A DNA stretch of 25,520 nucleotides. Source: Gemmatimonadota bacterium. GTDB lineage: Bacteria > Gemmatimonadota > Gemmatimonadetes > Gemmatimonadales > GWC2-71-9. Below the pieces are notes generated by a model. It searched no databases. It worked only from the letters and a program-made list of their open reading frames with translations, and was not told the DNA's origin. The position numbers were made by a program, and so were the translations under genes. How positions within the stretch are numbered: the stretch's first letter is position 1; each line of letters opens with the position of its first letter. Below, in pieces: positions 15,033 to 22,460 of this stretch. The DNA is taken from the NCBI GenBank assembly GCA_003221085.1, contig QHUD01000194.1, positions 1-25,520 of the forward strand, given 5' to 3'.

Positions 15033-15942
15033 GCCCGTCGCCGTGCTGCTGATGGCGTACGGCGGTCCGGGGAGCCTCGACGAGGTCGAGCCGTACCTGC
15101 GCGACGTGCGGGGTGGGCGGGCCACGGCGCCCGAGTTCGTGCGAGAGATCAAGCAGCGTTACGCGCGGATCGGCGGGCGGTCGCCCATCAGGAAGCTCAC
15201 CGAGGCGCAGGCGGCCGGCGTGCGGCAAGCGCTGGCGGAAGACGGGCGGTTCGCCGTCTACGTGGGAATGCGTCATTGGCATCCCTACATCCGCGACGTG
15301 GTCGAGCAAATCGTCGCGGACGGGCACCGGCGGCTGGTGGGGATCGTGCTCGCGCCGCACTACTCGGCGATGTCGGTGGGTGCCTACGAGAAGCAGCTGC
15401 TCGAGGCCGCCGCGGGGCGGCTGGATGCGGCGCTTGTGCCGCGCTGGGGTGACCACCCCGGGTTCCTCGAGGCCGTGGCCCGGCGGGTCGCCCAGGCGCT
15501 GCAGCGGTTCCCGACTCCGGGTGCGGCCCAGGTCCTGTTCACCGCCCACAGCCTACCCGAGCGGATCCTCGCCACCGGCGATCACTACCCCGACGAGCTG
15601 CGCGCCACCGCCGCGGCCGTGGCCCAGCGTGTCGGGCTCACCAGCTGGCGGGTCGCCTTTCAGAGCGCGGGCGCGACGGCCGAGCCGTGGCTCGGGCCCG
15701 AGGCGGGCGCGGTCATGACCGAGCTGGCCGGGCAGGGCCACCGGGCGTTTCTCATTGTGCCCATCGGGTTCGTGTGCGACCACGTCGAGATCCTGTACGA
15801 TGTCGACGTGGTGTACCGCGAGCTCGCCGGCCGGCTCGGCGTCCAGCTCGAGCGCACCGCGTCTCTGAACGACGACCCACGGCTCGTGAGCGCGCTCGCG
15901 GAGATCGCGCGCAGCACCGCGGCCGCGCGTGGCTGGACATGA
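15022..15942 (+). CDS. hemH: Ferrochelatase (coproporphyrin type by context)
   Basis: A 306-residue enzyme that inserts ferrous iron into a porphyrin. Motifs are LLMAYGGPGSLDEVEPYLRD, GMRHWHPYI, LAPHYSAMSVGAY with the metal-pathway His, FTAHSLPERIL, and IGFVCDHVEILYDVDV with the conserved His and Glu. Because chdC and a hemY-type oxidase flank it, the substrate is most likely coproporphyrin III (CpfC activity) rather than protoporphyrin IX. No extra 2Fe-2S cysteines are seen at the C-terminus. ATG 15022 overlaps hemE, and its TGA overlaps the hemY ATG by 4 nt. Confidence 0.95.
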   Translation: MPAEPVAVLLMAYGGPGSLDEVEPYLRDVRGGRATAPEFVREIKQRYARIGGRSPIRKLTEAQAAGVRQALAEDGRFAVYVGMRHWHPYIRDVVEQIVADGHRRLVGIVLAPHYSAMSVGAYEKQLLEAAAGRLDAALVPRWGDHPGFLEAVARRVAQALQRFPTPGAAQVLFTAHSLPERILATGDHYPDELRATAAAVAQRVGLTSWRVAFQSAGATAEPWLGPEAGAVMTELAGQGHRAFLIVPIGFVCDHVEILYDVDVVYRELAGRLGVQLERTASLNDDPRLVSALAEIARSTAAARGWT

Positions 15943-17030
15943 CAGTCGCCGTCGTGGGCGCGGGGCTCGCGGGCCTGTCGGCCGCCTGGGAGCTGATTCA
16001 GGCCGGCGCCGAGGTGGTCGTCCTCGACGCGGGACGGCAGCCCGGCGGGATGATCGTCACGGAGCGGCGCGATGGGTTCATCGTGGAAGGTGGCCCCGAC
16101 GGCTTCCTCGCCGCCGAGCCGGATATCCAGGAGTTGGCGCGCGCGCTCGGCATCGGAGGTCGGCTGGTGGACCAGGTCGCGCGCGGATCGACGCTGTGGC
16201 CGGGGGAGGGACGGCCGCTCGAGCCGCTGGCGGAAGGGAAGGCCGCCGAGCTACTGGGGATTCAGGCAAACCTCAACGTAGGGGCGCAGCATGCTGCGCC
16301 CCTACAAAGCGCGTTCCGGAGCTTCGCCGCAGGGATGGCGGACATAGTGGACGCACTCGTCGCCTGCCTCTCTTCACCCCCGCGTCTACGCACGACGCAA
16401 GGTATTACCGCGGTCGCGCCCGCGCCGCGCGGCTGGCGGCTCTCGTTCAACGGTTCGTCGTCGCTCGACGCCGAGGCTGTTATCCTCGCGGTCCCGGCCT
16501 GGGTGGCGGCACGCCTGCTCGCCGGCCTGGGCGTGCCGGCGGCGCGCTCGCTCGACACGGTGATCTATGCGCCGAGCGTCACCGTCTCGCTCGCGTATCG
16601 GGCGGACCAGGTGCCTGGGACGCTCGAGGGGGCCGGCTTCGTTGTTGCGTCGGATTCGGGCGCCGCGGTGCGTGCTTGCACCTACGCGTGGCGGAAGTAC
16701 CCGATGCGCGCGCCCGAGGGCTATGCTTTGCTACGCGCGTTCGTGGGGGCGGTGGACGGCGATCCCGCCGCGATCGCGCACGCTGAGCTCGCGGCCATCT
16801 TGGGGATCAATGGTGCTCCGCTCTGGAGCCGCGCGTTCCACTGGCCGCGAGGGCTGCCGCGCTATCGGCACGGGCACGCCGATCGGGTGGCCGCGCTCCG
16901 TGAGCGGCTCGATGGGCTGGCTCCTCTGGCGATGGCGGGAGCCGGGTTCGACGGCGCCGGCGTATCGGCGTGCGTGAAGTCGGGGCGAGAGGCGGGGCGG
17001 ACGATTCTTGCGCGGCTGGGGCGTGGGTAG
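15939..17030 (+). CDS. hemY: Protoporphyrinogen/coproporphyrinogen oxidase, shortened, with in-frame palindrome
   Basis: This FAD enzyme should oxidise coproporphyrinogen III to coproporphyrin III (CgoX role). The N-terminus has the dinucleotide-binding motif VAVVGAGLAGLSAAWEL and GGMIVTERRDGFIVEGGPDGFL. The C-terminus has the FAD-closing motif MAGAGFDGAGVSACVKSGREAG. The product is 363 residues where the family is usually ~450-470. The missing part is central, between WPGEGRPL and FRSFAAGMADIVDAL, covering much of the substrate-binding domain. That is also where a perfect 28-bp palindrome (16278-16305) is translated as VGAQHAAPLQ. The stop TAG (17028-17030) lies within a second copy of the palindrome. 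The gene may be damaged or may be a real short variant; the reading frame is intact throughout. Confidence 0.85.
   Translation: MTVAVVGAGLAGLSAAWELIQAGAEVVVLDAGRQPGGMIVTERRDGFIVEGGPDGFLAAEPDIQELARALGIGGRLVDQVARGSTLWPGEGRPLEPLAEGKAAELLGIQANLNVGAQHAAPLQSAFRSFAAGMADIVDALVACLSSPPRLRTTQGITAVAPAPRGWRLSFNGSSSLDAEAVILAVPAWVAARLLAGLGVPAARSLDTVIYAPSVTVSLAYRADQVPGTLEGAGFVVASDSGAAVRACTYAWRKYPMRAPEGYALLRAFVGAVDGDPAAIAHAELAAILGINGAPLWSRAFHWPRGLPRYRHGHADRVAALRERLDGLAPLAMAGAGFDGAGVSACVKSGREAGRTILARLGRG
16278..16305. repeat. Perfect 28-bp palindrome inside hemY (copy 1)
   Basis: GTAGGGGCGCAGCA is followed directly by its exact reverse complement, 28 bp with no loop. It is read in frame within hemY, where the family would have conserved sequence. 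The same sequence minus one C recurs at 17027-17053. It has the look of a REP-like mobile palindrome. Confidence 0.9.
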
Positions 17031-17053
17031 GGGCGCAGCATGCTGCGCCCTAC
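17027..17053. repeat. 27-bp palindrome shared by the ends of hemY and tkt (copy 2)
   Basis: GTAGGGGCGCAGCA followed by TGCTGCGCCCTAC is copy 1 with one C missing. TAG near its left end (17028-17030) stops hemY on the + strand. TAG near its right end (17052-17050) stops transketolase on the - strand. A GC-rich hairpin between convergent genes would also suit a bidirectional terminator, though no clear T-run follows. Confidence 0.9.
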
Positions 17054-19116
17054 ATTTTGGACCGTCCTTGCAGCAGCTCTTTGGCTCTCCGTACCACGTT
17101 CTCCACCGTCAGCCCGAGTTCCTGATAGATCCGCTGGTACGGCGCCGAGGCGCCGAACCGCTCGATGCCCATCACCACACCGTGGTCCCCGACCCAGCGG
17201 TACCAGGGCTGCGGTGCCGCCGCCTCGACGGCGAGGCGCGCGGGCACGGCGGGAGGCAGCACCGCATCGCGGTACTCCTGCGGCTGCCGCGCGAACAACT
17301 CCATTGACGGCACACTCACCACGCGGGTAGCGATCCCCTCGGCGACGAGTCGCTGGTAGGCGCCGAGGGTGAGGTCGACTTCGGACCCGCTGGCCAGGAG
17401 AACGACCGCCGGCTTGCCGTCGCGGGCGTCCGCGAGCACGTAGCCGCCCAGCCGCAGCCCGTTCGCGGGAGCGTACTTGGCGCGGTCGATCACCGGGACC
17501 TTCTGGCGCGTCAACACGAGGGCGACCGGGCCGCTCCGGGACAGGATCGCCGCGCGCCACGCTTCCACAGTCTCGGTCGCGTCCGCCGGGCGGATGGTGA
17601 CGAGGTTGGGCATCGCGCGCAGGGTGGCGAGTTGCTCGATCGGTTGATGCGTGGGTCCGTCTTCTCCGAGGCCGATCGAGTCGTGCGTGAAGACATAGAT
17701 CACGGGGAGATTGGACAGCGCGGCGAGGCGGATCGGCGGCCGCATGTAGTCGGAGAAAATGAGAAATGTCGATCCTAGGGGCCGCACGCCACCGTGCAGG
17801 GCGAGTCCGTTCAGGATCGCGCCCATCCCGTGCTCGCGCACGCCGAAATGGATATTGCGGGCGCCCCAGCTCCCCGCCGCCACGTCGCCCCCGTTCTTGA
17901 AGACCACGTTCGTCGAGGTCGCCAAGTCCGCCGACCCACCGACCAGCTCGGGGAGCCTCGTTGCGATGGCGTTCAGCACCTTCCCCGATGCCACGCGCGT
18001 CGCCTGGGGATCGCCGGGCCCAAACGTCGGGAGTCCCTCATCCCAGCCCTCGGCCAGGCGGCCGGCGATCCGGCGCTCGAGCTCCGCCGCGAGGTCCGGG
18101 TAGGCCCGCCGGTACGCGTCGTACTTCTTGGACCATTCGGCTTCCAGCCGGGCGCCGCGCTCCCGGGCGAGCCGCCAGTGCGCCAGCGCTTCGTCGGGCA
18201 CGTGAAACGGCTCGAGGTTGGGCCAGCAAAGGCGCCGCTTGGTAAGCTTCACCTCGTCCTCGCCGAGCGGAGCGCCGTGGGCCTCGGCCGTGTCCTGCTT
18301 GTGCGGGCTGCCGTACGCGATGTGGGTGCGCACCATGACCAGTGACGGCCGGTCCGCGACGCGCCGGGCGGCGGCGAGCGCCGCGTCGAGCGCGCCCAAA
18401 TCGTTGCCGTCGGCGACGCGCTCCACGTGCCAGCCGTAGCTCTCGAACCGCTTCGCCGTATCGTCCGAGAACGTGAGATCGGTCTTGCCGTCGATGGTGA
18501 TGCGATTATCGTCGTAGATCCCGATCAGCCGCCCCAGCTTCAGATGGCCGGCCAGCGAGCAGGCCTCGTGCGACACACCCTCCATCAGGTCGCCATCGGA
18601 GGCGAGGAAGTAAGTGTGATGGTCCACGAGGCTGTGGCCCGGCCGGTTGAACAGCTGCGCGAGGTGCGCCTCGGCGAGCGCCATCCCGATGGCGTTGCCG
18701 ACGCCCTGGCCGAGCGGGCCGGTGGTCGCCTCGACGCCCGGCGTGAGCCCGTACTCGGAGTGGCCCGGCGTCCGGCTCCCCCACTGGCGGAACCGCTTGA
18801 TGTCATCGAGCGAGAGGTCGTAGCCGGTGAGGTAGAGGACCGCGTAGAGCAGCATGCAGGCATGGCCGGCCGACAGCACGAAGCGATCGCGCCCGAACCA
18901 GTCGGGGTTCGTGGGATTGTACCGGAGATGGCGCTGCCACAGCACGTACGCGACCGGCGCGAGGGCCATCGCGGTCCCGGGGTGGCCGGAATCGGCCCGC
19001 TCGACCGCGTCCATCGCGAGGGCGCGGACGGCGTTGATGCAGAGCTGATCGAGTGATGCGGCGGGGGCGGTGGGGGGAGCGGGAGGGGGGGCCGCGCCGC
19101 TCACGGGTTTGGTCAC
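17050..19116 (-). CDS. tkt: Transketolase
   Basis: The 688-residue enzyme of the pentose phosphate and Calvin-type pathways uses thiamine diphosphate to move two-carbon units between sugar phosphates. Signatures include DSGHPGTAMALAPVAYVLW, GPLGQGVGNAIGMA, the ThDP motif SDGDLMEGVSHEACSLAGH…DDNRITIDG, and HDSIGLGEDGPTHQP. The start is GTG 19116, which overlaps the preceding gene's stop as GTGA. The N-terminal ~20 residues (a Pro/Ala-rich run) are variable, and SLDQLCINAVRALAMDAVE then matches the family start; longer frames upstream only shadow the previous gene. The C-terminus ends inside the palindrome, adding a few residues after ENVVRRAKELLQG. Confidence 0.96.
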   Translation of the reverse strand: MTKPVSGAAPPPAPPTAPAASLDQLCINAVRALAMDAVERADSGHPGTAMALAPVAYVLWQRHLRYNPTNPDWFGRDRFVLSAGHACMLLYAVLYLTGYDLSLDDIKRFRQWGSRTPGHSEYGLTPGVEATTGPLGQGVGNAIGMALAEAHLAQLFNRPGHSLVDHHTYFLASDGDLMEGVSHEACSLAGHLKLGRLIGIYDDNRITIDGKTDLTFSDDTAKRFESYGWHVERVADGNDLGALDAALAAARRVADRPSLVMVRTHIAYGSPHKQDTAEAHGAPLGEDEVKLTKRRLCWPNLEPFHVPDEALAHWRLARERGARLEAEWSKKYDAYRRAYPDLAAELERRIAGRLAEGWDEGLPTFGPGDPQATRVASGKVLNAIATRLPELVGGSADLATSTNVVFKNGGDVAAGSWGARNIHFGVREHGMGAILNGLALHGGVRPLGSTFLIFSDYMRPPIRLAALSNLPVIYVFTHDSIGLGEDGPTHQPIEQLATLRAMPNLVTIRPADATETVEAWRAAILSRSGPVALVLTRQKVPVIDRAKYAPANGLRLGGYVLADARDGKPAVVLLASGSEVDLTLGAYQRLVAEGIATRVVSVPSMELFARQPQEYRDAVLPPAVPARLAVEAAAPQPWYRWVGDHGVVMGIERFGASAPYQRIYQELGLTVENVVRRAKELLQGRSKM

Positions 19117-19433
19117 AACAGACCGGACTTGGCGGCCTGCCACAGGCTCATGAGGCGATCGAACCCGCTCACCAACATGTCCACCTGCTGCGGGCTCGCG
19201 CTGGCTTTGGCCGCGGTCTTGAGCTCCTCGCAGATGCGCGGCATTTCCCTGCGCCCCTGCTTCGCCGCCTCGGCGGCGATCTGGTCCAGGATGGAAACGA
19301 TCTTCTGGCGCGCCGCTTCGTCCTTGGGGACCTGCCACAGGTAGTCCGCGAGCTGCTTGCCTTCGGCGCAGAGCTTACCGAGGGCATCCATCAGGGGCGG
19401 CTGCGCCCGGCGCGGCGGGTTGGGATCGTTCAT
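19113..19433 (-). CDS. Small helical protein of unknown function upstream of tkt
   Basis: A 106-residue product, mostly predicted helix, soluble, with a Pro/Arg-rich N-terminus (MNDPNPPRRAQPPLMDAL). It runs through KQLADYLWQVPKDEAARQK and ICEELKTAAKASASPQQVDM to LWQAAKSGLL. I do not recognise a family; the helix-rich layout is loosely like a phosphotransfer (HPt) or adaptor domain, but no phospho-acceptor His motif is visible. ATG 19433 is chosen; TTG 19445 would add four residues but overlaps a -10-like sequence. It overlaps tkt by 4 nt, so the two are almost certainly co-transcribed. Confidence 0.65.
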   Translation of the reverse strand: MNDPNPPRRAQPPLMDALGKLCAEGKQLADYLWQVPKDEAARQKIVSILDQIAAEAAKQGRREMPRICEELKTAAKASASPQQVDMLVSGFDRLMSLWQAAKSGLL

Positions 19434-19444
19434 TGCGCGTTCCA

Positions 19445-19450
19445 ATTATA
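19445..19450 (-). promoter_or_regulatory. Possible -10 box (TATAAT) before the small gene and tkt
   Basis: The - strand reads TATAAT, a perfect -10 consensus in an otherwise GC-rich region, 11 nt before ATG 19433. A transcript starting from it would have a leader of only about 5 nt. No convincing -35 hexamer is seen at the usual distance. Confidence 0.35.
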
Positions 19451-19513
19451 CCAAGAAACGGGCTCGGCGGGACGGTTGCCGGGAGTCCGGGGCGCCCCTA
19501 GCTTGCGGTCTCC

Positions 19514-20236
19514 ATGGAGCGACCCTCGATGCTCGAGCGGCTGCGGGCCTTCAACCGCTGGACCAAAGGGTGGGCCGCTTCAGTGGCCGTGGCGGTCGGG
19601 ATCTGGATCGTGCTGCGCTCCTATCTGATCGAGGCGTTCCGCATCCCGTCGGCGAGCATGGAGAACACGCTGCTCGTCGGCGACTTCCTGTTCGTGAACA
19701 AGGCGATTTACGGCGGCGAGCTCGAGATCCCGCTCACCGGGTTCCGCTGCTGCCACGTGCCCGGCTACGCGGAGCCGCAGCGCGACGGCATCGTCGTGTT
19801 CCGCTCGGTCGAAGACTCGACGCCCAACCTGAACATCGTGAAGCGCGTGATCGGTGGGCCGACGGACACGCTCCAGATGGCGCACGACACGGTCTACCGC
19901 AACGGCAAACGGCTCGACGAGCCGTACGCGCTGCACCTGGGGTCTCACCCCGACGATCCGCTGCAGCTCCGGAAGATCCGGGCGTTGCAGCTGCCCTATT
20001 ACGTCGGGCGCGACACGGCCCACTATCACCCGACGACCCACGACTGGGGCCCGATCGCGATTCCGGTCGGGCATTTCTGGGTGATGGGCGACAACCGCGA
20101 CGAGTCCTATGACAGTCGCTTCTGGGGATTCCTGCCGCGGTCGCACATCGTGGGCCAGCCGCTCATCATCTATTTGAGCGTCGCGACCGAACCGCTGCGG
20201 ATCCGCTGGAACCGGATGTTTCGCCGTCCGAGGTAG
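19514..20236 (+). CDS. lepB: Signal peptidase I
   Basis: The 240-residue inner-membrane protease removes signal peptides from exported proteins. An N-terminal anchor (about residues 19-37, AASVAVAVGIWIVLRSYLI) is followed by FRIPSASMENTLLVGD with nucleophile Ser48, then NIVKRVIGGPTDT with the general-base Lys110. The C-terminal box WVMGDNRDESYDSRFWGFLP is the family hallmark. It is transcribed divergently from the small gene/tkt pair. Many products in this window (cytochromes, copper proteins, the PQQ enzyme) need such processing, but the pairing has no special meaning. Confidence 0.95.
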   Translation: MERPSMLERLRAFNRWTKGWAASVAVAVGIWIVLRSYLIEAFRIPSASMENTLLVGDFLFVNKAIYGGELEIPLTGFRCCHVPGYAEPQRDGIVVFRSVEDSTPNLNIVKRVIGGPTDTLQMAHDTVYRNGKRLDEPYALHLGSHPDDPLQLRKIRALQLPYYVGRDTAHYHPTTHDWGPIAIPVGHFWVMGDNRDESYDSRFWGFLPRSHIVGQPLIIYLSVATEPLRIRWNRMFRRPR

Positions 20237-20238
20237 CC

Positions 20239-20266
20239 TTGACGCACCCCGGCGGAGCGGTTAAAA
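20239..20266 (+). promoter_or_regulatory. Possible sigma-70-like promoter before the TonB receptor gene
   Basis: TTGACG at 20239-20244 and TTAAAA at 20261-20266 are spaced by 16 bases and lie 37 nt before ATG 20303, just after the lepB stop. Both hexamers are partial matches, so this is weak. Confidence 0.3.
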
Positions 20267-20302
20267 CCCCTCTCCGGTTCTGAAAGCCATGGACTCGATG
20301 GG

Positions 20303-22435
20303 ATGGCGCAGCTCGTGACGTGCGGGCGAGTGGCGACACTGTTCACCTCGCTGTGCAGCGTGTACTCGCTCTCGCTGGCGGCTCAGCAACGGGACACGAC
20401 TGCGCATCCGGTTGACAGCCTCAGGGTCTACACGCTGCCCCCCGCCGTCGTTTCGGTCACCCGAGCCAACCCGCCCATCAACCGTATCCCTCAGGCCGTC
20501 CAGCTCCTCGAGAAGAGCGAGATCAGCCAGGCCCGGCCCACCTGGGGCCTGGACGAGGCGCTCGTGACCGTCCCGGGGGTGTACGCGGCGAACCGCTACA
20601 ACTTCTCGCTCGATCAGCGGATATCGATCCGCGGGTTTGGAGCCCGCTCGGCCTTCGCGGTGCGCGGCATCAAGGTGCTGGTGGACGGCATCCCGCAGAC
20701 GCTCCCCGACGGCCAGGGTCAGCTCACCAACCTGGAGCTCGGCGCCGCCGATCGCATCGAGATCCTGCGCGGCTCGGCGTCGGCGCTGTTCGGGAACGCC
20801 TCGGGCGGGGTGATCAGCATCTGGACCGACCCGACCGCCCCGCGGACCGTCCGTCAGGATGTACGCGTCCTGTTCGGCACGTTCGACCGCGACCTGAATC
20901 GCAACTGGACCAAGTGGCAGTCGAGCACAGCGTTCCGCGTCGGCTCGGGCAGCGGGCTCGTCACCATTTCGCGACTCGACTACACCGGCCAACGACAGCA
21001 CTCGGACGCCGATTTCCGCAATCTAAATTCGCGCTGGCATTTCCCGCTCGCCAACGGCTGGTCGCTAGCGGCCACGGCGGACGTCGGCTGGGATCCGCGC
21101 GCGGACAACCCCGGAGCGCTCACCGCCGCCGAAATGGGCCGTAACCCCGACTCTGCGGCGGCCATCAATATCACTCGGGTCGCCGGAAAGGACGTCACGC
21201 AGGGGCAGGGTGGCGTCACGGTGCGGCGGCAGTTCGAGGGAGGCGGCGAGGCGTCGCTCACCGTCTTCGGCATCACGCGCAGCCTCAAGAACCCCACCAC
21301 ATTCGCCTACATCGATCTCGATCGCCTGGCGTACGGCGCCCGCGCCAGCGTCAGTCGCCCGCTGCCGCTCGGCCACCTGGAGCACCGGTTGACGGCTGGC
21401 ATCGACTTCCAGCGACAGCGCGACGATCGCCACAACTTCGGCAACAACGCCGGCCAGCCCGATACGGTGCGCTCGCTCGACCAGCTGGAGCGCGTGACCG
21501 AGGTCGGGCCGTTCGTGCAGAGCGCTCTACGTGTCACGCCGCACGTCTCGCTCACCGGCGGCCTCCGGTACGATTGGGTGAGCTTCCGGGCGGACGATCG
21601 CCTGGTCACCCCGACCAACCCCGACGACTCCGGGGAGCGCCTGATGCGCGCGCTGTCCGGCTCGGTCGGCGTCGCCGTCACGCCGTCCGACGCGCTCACC
21701 GTGTACGGCAACGTCGGGACCTCGTTCGAGACGCCGACCACGACCGAGCTCACGAACCGGCCCAACTCCGCGGGGGGCTTCAACCCGACACTGCAGCCCC
21801 AGAAAGCCACGAACTACGAGATCGGAGTGCGCGGCGATCTCGTGGGGCGGTTGAACTACTCGCTGGCGCTGTTCCATGCGGACGTGCGAGACGAGCTGAT
21901 CGGATACGCGTATCCGCCTCCGACCGCCCCTGGCCGGGTGTTCTTCCAGAACGCCGGGAGGTCCCGCCATCGCGGCGTGGAGCTCGGCACCGCCCTAGAG
22001 GTGACGTCGGGGTTGAACCTGACCACGACCTGGACCTACTCCGACTTCCGCTATACGAGCTACACAACGGGGACGCAGGTGCTCGACGGTCGTCCCCTGC
22101 CAGGCATTCCGCAGCACTGGCTCCATTTCCTGCTGCAGGCGCGGCCCAAGTTCGCGCGCGGGGCCTGGCTGGAGGTCGAGGAGACCCACTCCTCGGGCTA
22201 CGTCGTGAACGACACGCTCAACACAGCCACGAGCCCTTGGTGGACGACCAACGTGCGCGTCGGCTGGGACGGCACGTTGGGGAGTCTGCGGCTCCGGCCG
22301 TTCGTCGGATTCAACAACGTGTGGAACCGCTTCTACGTCGCGTCGGTGGTTATCAACGCGGCGAATGGACGCTATTATGAACCGGCTCCGGGCCGGAACA
22401 TGTATGTCGGGTTCTCGCTGGGTGCAGGGGAATAG
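20303..22435 (+). CDS. TonB-dependent outer-membrane receptor
   Basis: A 710-residue outer-membrane protein that should import a metal complex or similar ligand using TonB energy. A hydrophobic export signal (to about residue 28, LSLAAQQ) is followed by a TonB-box-like segment (VVSVTRA). Next comes the plug domain (QAVQLLEKSEI, DEALVTVPGVYAAN, RISIRGFGARSAF, DRIEILRGSASALFG, GGVISIWT) and a beta barrel. The barrel ends YYEPAPGRNMYVGFSLGAGE; the last strand has aromatic residues as usual, but the final residue is Glu rather than Phe/Trp. Only 25 nt separate it from the PQQ alcohol dehydrogenase gene, so the two are probably co-transcribed. The ligand is not evident; a lanthanide chelate is a context-based guess. 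Confidence 0.9.
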   Translation: MAQLVTCGRVATLFTSLCSVYSLSLAAQQRDTTAHPVDSLRVYTLPPAVVSVTRANPPINRIPQAVQLLEKSEISQARPTWGLDEALVTVPGVYAANRYNFSLDQRISIRGFGARSAFAVRGIKVLVDGIPQTLPDGQGQLTNLELGAADRIEILRGSASALFGNASGGVISIWTDPTAPRTVRQDVRVLFGTFDRDLNRNWTKWQSSTAFRVGSGSGLVTISRLDYTGQRQHSDADFRNLNSRWHFPLANGWSLAATADVGWDPRADNPGALTAAEMGRNPDSAAAINITRVAGKDVTQGQGGVTVRRQFEGGGEASLTVFGITRSLKNPTTFAYIDLDRLAYGARASVSRPLPLGHLEHRLTAGIDFQRQRDDRHNFGNNAGQPDTVRSLDQLERVTEVGPFVQSALRVTPHVSLTGGLRYDWVSFRADDRLVTPTNPDDSGERLMRALSGSVGVAVTPSDALTVYGNVGTSFETPTTTELTNRPNSAGGFNPTLQPQKATNYEIGVRGDLVGRLNYSLALFHADVRDELIGYAYPPPTAPGRVFFQNAGRSRHRGVELGTALEVTSGLNLTTTWTYSDFRYTSYTTGTQVLDGRPLPGIPQHWLHFLLQARPKFARGAWLEVEETHSSGYVVNDTLNTATSPWWTTNVRVGWDGTLGSLRLRPFVGFNNVWNRFYVASVVINAANGRYYEPAPGRNMYVGFSLGAGE

Positions 22436-22460
22436 TCGTCGAACTTCAACGGAGGTGGGT

